Positions 62,467 to 64,000 of a stretch of DNA of 64,000 nt are shown here, piece after piece. Every line of letters begins with the position of its first letter. Position 1 is the first letter of the stretch. The stretch spans positions 868,001 to 932,000 of the forward strand of contig NZ_JASVWB010000004.1 in assembly GCF_030287445.1 (NCBI RefSeq), given 5' to 3'. The stretch is from Streptomyces sp. ALI-76-A. Its GTDB lineage: Bacteria > Actinomycetota > Actinomycetes > Streptomycetales > Streptomycetaceae. Under the pieces are notes generated by a model. The model made no database searches. It worked only from the letters and a program-made list of their open reading frames with translations, and had not been told where the DNA came from. The position numbers were made by a program, and so were the translations under genes.

Positions 62467-63654
62467 GTGTGGAAGGGCCTGTTGAGCGTGGTCGCCGGCA
62501 AGACGCCCGGCGTCCGGGGCGTGGGCGTCGATCGGTTGCTGCGGCTGTCTCCGCGCGCCGTGGTGCTGGCGGTGTCGATCCAGAGCCAGGAGGCCGGGTA
62601 CCCGGTCGTCCAGCGTTTCCTGTCGGGCGTCGACGCCGGCGTACCGGCGACCTGCTGGGCAGCCACGGGTGATCCTGTGGTGATTCTCCGTCAGGACTTG
62701 ATGTCCCTGTGGCGTGATGCGGGCCCTGTGCACGTGGTTCTCGCTCTGCCGGGAGACGTCGATGTCCTGCCGTTCCTGGTGGAGTTGTGGCGTGCTCGCG
62801 TGGCGAGCGGCTCGCTGGGGGAGCACTTCGAGCCGGCACCCGTGGTGGTCGGAGTCGAGCCGTCGCCGTTCATGGCGGACGTCGGCTGCGTTCACCGGGC
62901 GGTACGACTGTGGAGCGGAGGGGAGCGAGGTGAGGTCCTGAGCCCGGCCGAATCCGCCGTCCGGCAGGTGGAGGCGGCGGACGTCCTGCTCGTGCCGGCT
63001 CCAGCGGGCGGTGACGGCGAACAGGCGCCCCTCGCAGCCAGGTTGGTCACCCAGCTCAACTCACGTGCCCGCCTCGTCACGCCTGCGGACATGGACGGAG
63101 CCGGGCCCGAGCTGCGGGCCTCGCTCGTTCGGGCCGTACCTTCCGCTGCCGAGGGGGAGTGGAGGGCGCGGCTGGAGCCGGTGACGGTTCCTGCCAAGGG
63201 GCACTGCGCCGACCGAGGAGTGGAGACGGTGCTCTGGGGGGCCCGCCGCCCTCTGCACCCAGGGCGGTTGGCGGACGCGCTGCCCGTCGCGATGCGCGGT
63301 GTTGTCCGCGGCCGAGGCCACCTGTGGCTGTGCAGCCGTCCGGACACCGTGGTGACCTGGCGTTCGGCCGGGGCTTATCTGGAGTTGAGGGAGGCGGACC
63401 GTTGGCTGGAGCCGGCGGACGGGCGCGCCTGGCAGGCGGCTTCGCCGCAGCGGCGCACCCTCGCCTCCTGGTTCTGGGACGACTACTACGGCGAACGCCG
63501 CACCGAGATCAGCCTGACCGGGACCGGTCTCGACGGCCCGGCGATCCGCTGCGCACTGGACGCGGCCCTGCTGACCGACGCCGAACTGTCGCTGGGACAC
63601 GAGAGCTGGACCGCGGTCCCGGACCCGCTTCTCGGCGGTGCCGATCATGGGTGA
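62467..63654 (+). CDS. CobW-like protein lacking P-loop and CxCC motif
   Basis: A 395-residue protein whose C-terminal third is a clear CobW_C domain (LHPGRLADALPVAMRGVVRG, then GHLWLCSRPDTVVTWRSAGA and LASWFWDDYYGERRTEIS). The N-terminal part follows the CobW layout but the nucleotide-binding loop reads VVAGKTPGVRGVGVDRLL, without GxxGxGKT, and the zinc-binding CxCC segment appears as ATCWAATGDPVVILRQDL with one Cys. Zinc-chaperone CobW (ZNG1/ZigA/YciC) proteins use both motifs, so this version may be a partner subunit or a storage or scaffold protein. GTG 62467 follows a GAGGGG site; box E lies upstream of the pair. Confidence 0.76.
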   Translation: MWKGLLSVVAGKTPGVRGVGVDRLLRLSPRAVVLAVSIQSQEAGYPVVQRFLSGVDAGVPATCWAATGDPVVILRQDLMSLWRDAGPVHVVLALPGDVDVLPFLVELWRARVASGSLGEHFEPAPVVVGVEPSPFMADVGCVHRAVRLWSGGERGEVLSPAESAVRQVEAADVLLVPAPAGGDGEQAPLAARLVTQLNSRARLVTPADMDGAGPELRASLVRAVPSAAEGEWRARLEPVTVPAKGHCADRGVETVLWGARRPLHPGRLADALPVAMRGVVRGRGHLWLCSRPDTVVTWRSAGAYLELREADRWLEPADGRAWQAASPQRRTLASWFWDDYYGERRTEISLTGTGLDGPAIRCALDAALLTDAELSLGHESWTAVPDPLLGGADHG

Positions 63655-64000
63655 CCGCCGGGGCCAGGGCAGGCGGACCAGGTTGAGCCGGTACTCCTCG
63701 CCCTGAGGCAGCTGCTGCGCGGCGAGGCCGCTCAGCATGTCCTGGGTGGCGGCGGGCAGTTCGTCGCCCTTCGGGGCGGGAAGGCTGCTGCGCGTGCGGG
63801 AGGCCAGTACCTGGGTCCCGGGCCGCCACTCGGTGAGCTGTGCCGGATCGGCGTACGTCCACTGCGTCCGGGCCTGCCATTTGCGGAGAGCGTCGTGCTG
63901 GTCCTGAGTGTTGACGACGGCGGGGCCGGCGGTGTCGAGGGCCAGTGTCGAACCGGGGAGCGACCGGCCGGCACGTCGATGACGTGGTGGACGTCCGCCT
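63655..64000 (-). pseudogene. Partial, frame-shifted protein at the right edge
   Basis: On the minus strand the sequence entering from the edge reads VHHVIDVPAGRS in one frame, then STLALDTAGPAVVNTQDQHD, TQWTYADPAQLTEWRPGTQV and EELPAATQ-like segments to LPQGEEYRLNLVRLPWP in another. It looks like the C-terminal region of a real protein with one frameshift. The frame has no stop until 63061, deep inside the antisense of the CobW-like gene, so its true end is probably lost. Family not recognised; part lies outside the window. Confidence 0.4.

Overview
The window reads as chromosomal DNA of a Streptomyces or close relative. GC content is very high. GTG and TTG starts are frequent, genes overlap by 4 bp in long operons, lipoproteins and LAxTG-type surface anchors are present, and the DUF3224, SUKH, MocR, FG-GAP, CydDC-like and anchored-repeat ABC families are typical of that genus. 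I saw no rRNA, tRNA or CRISPR array. All functional names come from reading motifs in the sequence; no database search was run.

Layout. (1) 0.2-3.7 kb: an Mrr-type nuclease, a small dimeric alpha/beta-barrel protein and two abutting insertion sequences, IS630-type then IS5-type. (2) 4.1-12.9 kb, minus strand: a seven-gene, tightly coupled operon. In transcription order it encodes a GMC/cholesterol-oxidase-like flavoprotein, a membrane-anchored metallophosphoesterase, an alpha/beta hydrolase, an acetoacetate-decarboxylase-like protein, two small membrane proteins and a patatin-like lipase. It looks like a lipid or sterol-like catabolic unit. (3) 12.9-26.3 kb: a decayed stretch. Intact genes (GH5 glycosidase, MocR regulator, FG-GAP secreted protein, DUF3224, two immunity-like proteins) sit among frameshifted or truncated remnants (aldo/keto reductase, MMPL transporter, sigma-factor tail, two copies of a replication-relaxation C-terminus).

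(4) 26.3-63.7 kb: a metal-homeostasis island, the most interesting part. Five 15-bp sites of the TGRNAA...CA type resemble actinobacterial Zur operators and stand before its transcription units. They precede (a) a divergent beta-propeller gene and a FecBCDE-type siderophore importer; (b) a 37-residue candidate RiPP precursor followed by a hairpin and six coupled genes: leader-binding/ThiF-like protein, CocE/S15 hydrolase, YcaO cyclodehydratase, SagB-like dehydrogenase and two CydDC-like ABC exporter subunits, making a TOMM (azol(in)e peptide) cluster; (c) a SAM methyltransferase next to a three-gene PLP/sulfur unit (SufS-like desulfurase, cysteine-synthase/rhodanese fusion, Y4yA-like decarboxylase); (d) the anchored-repeat ABC system with several HxHxxW-containing surface proteins; and (e) a Cys-rich small protein plus a degenerate CobW-like protein. 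The same island carries a ZnuABC importer divergent from a CtpC-like P-type ATPase with its PacL-like partner, and a C-terminally truncated Fur/Zur-like protein.

Working model (inference): under zinc limitation the cell derepresses several uptake systems and a TOMM peptide. The peptide may be exported by the CydDC-like pair, bind metal, and return through the FecBCDE importer, which would make it a ribosomal zincophore. Two of the zinc-uptake genes carry TTA codons, which suggests an added layer of bldA (developmental) control.
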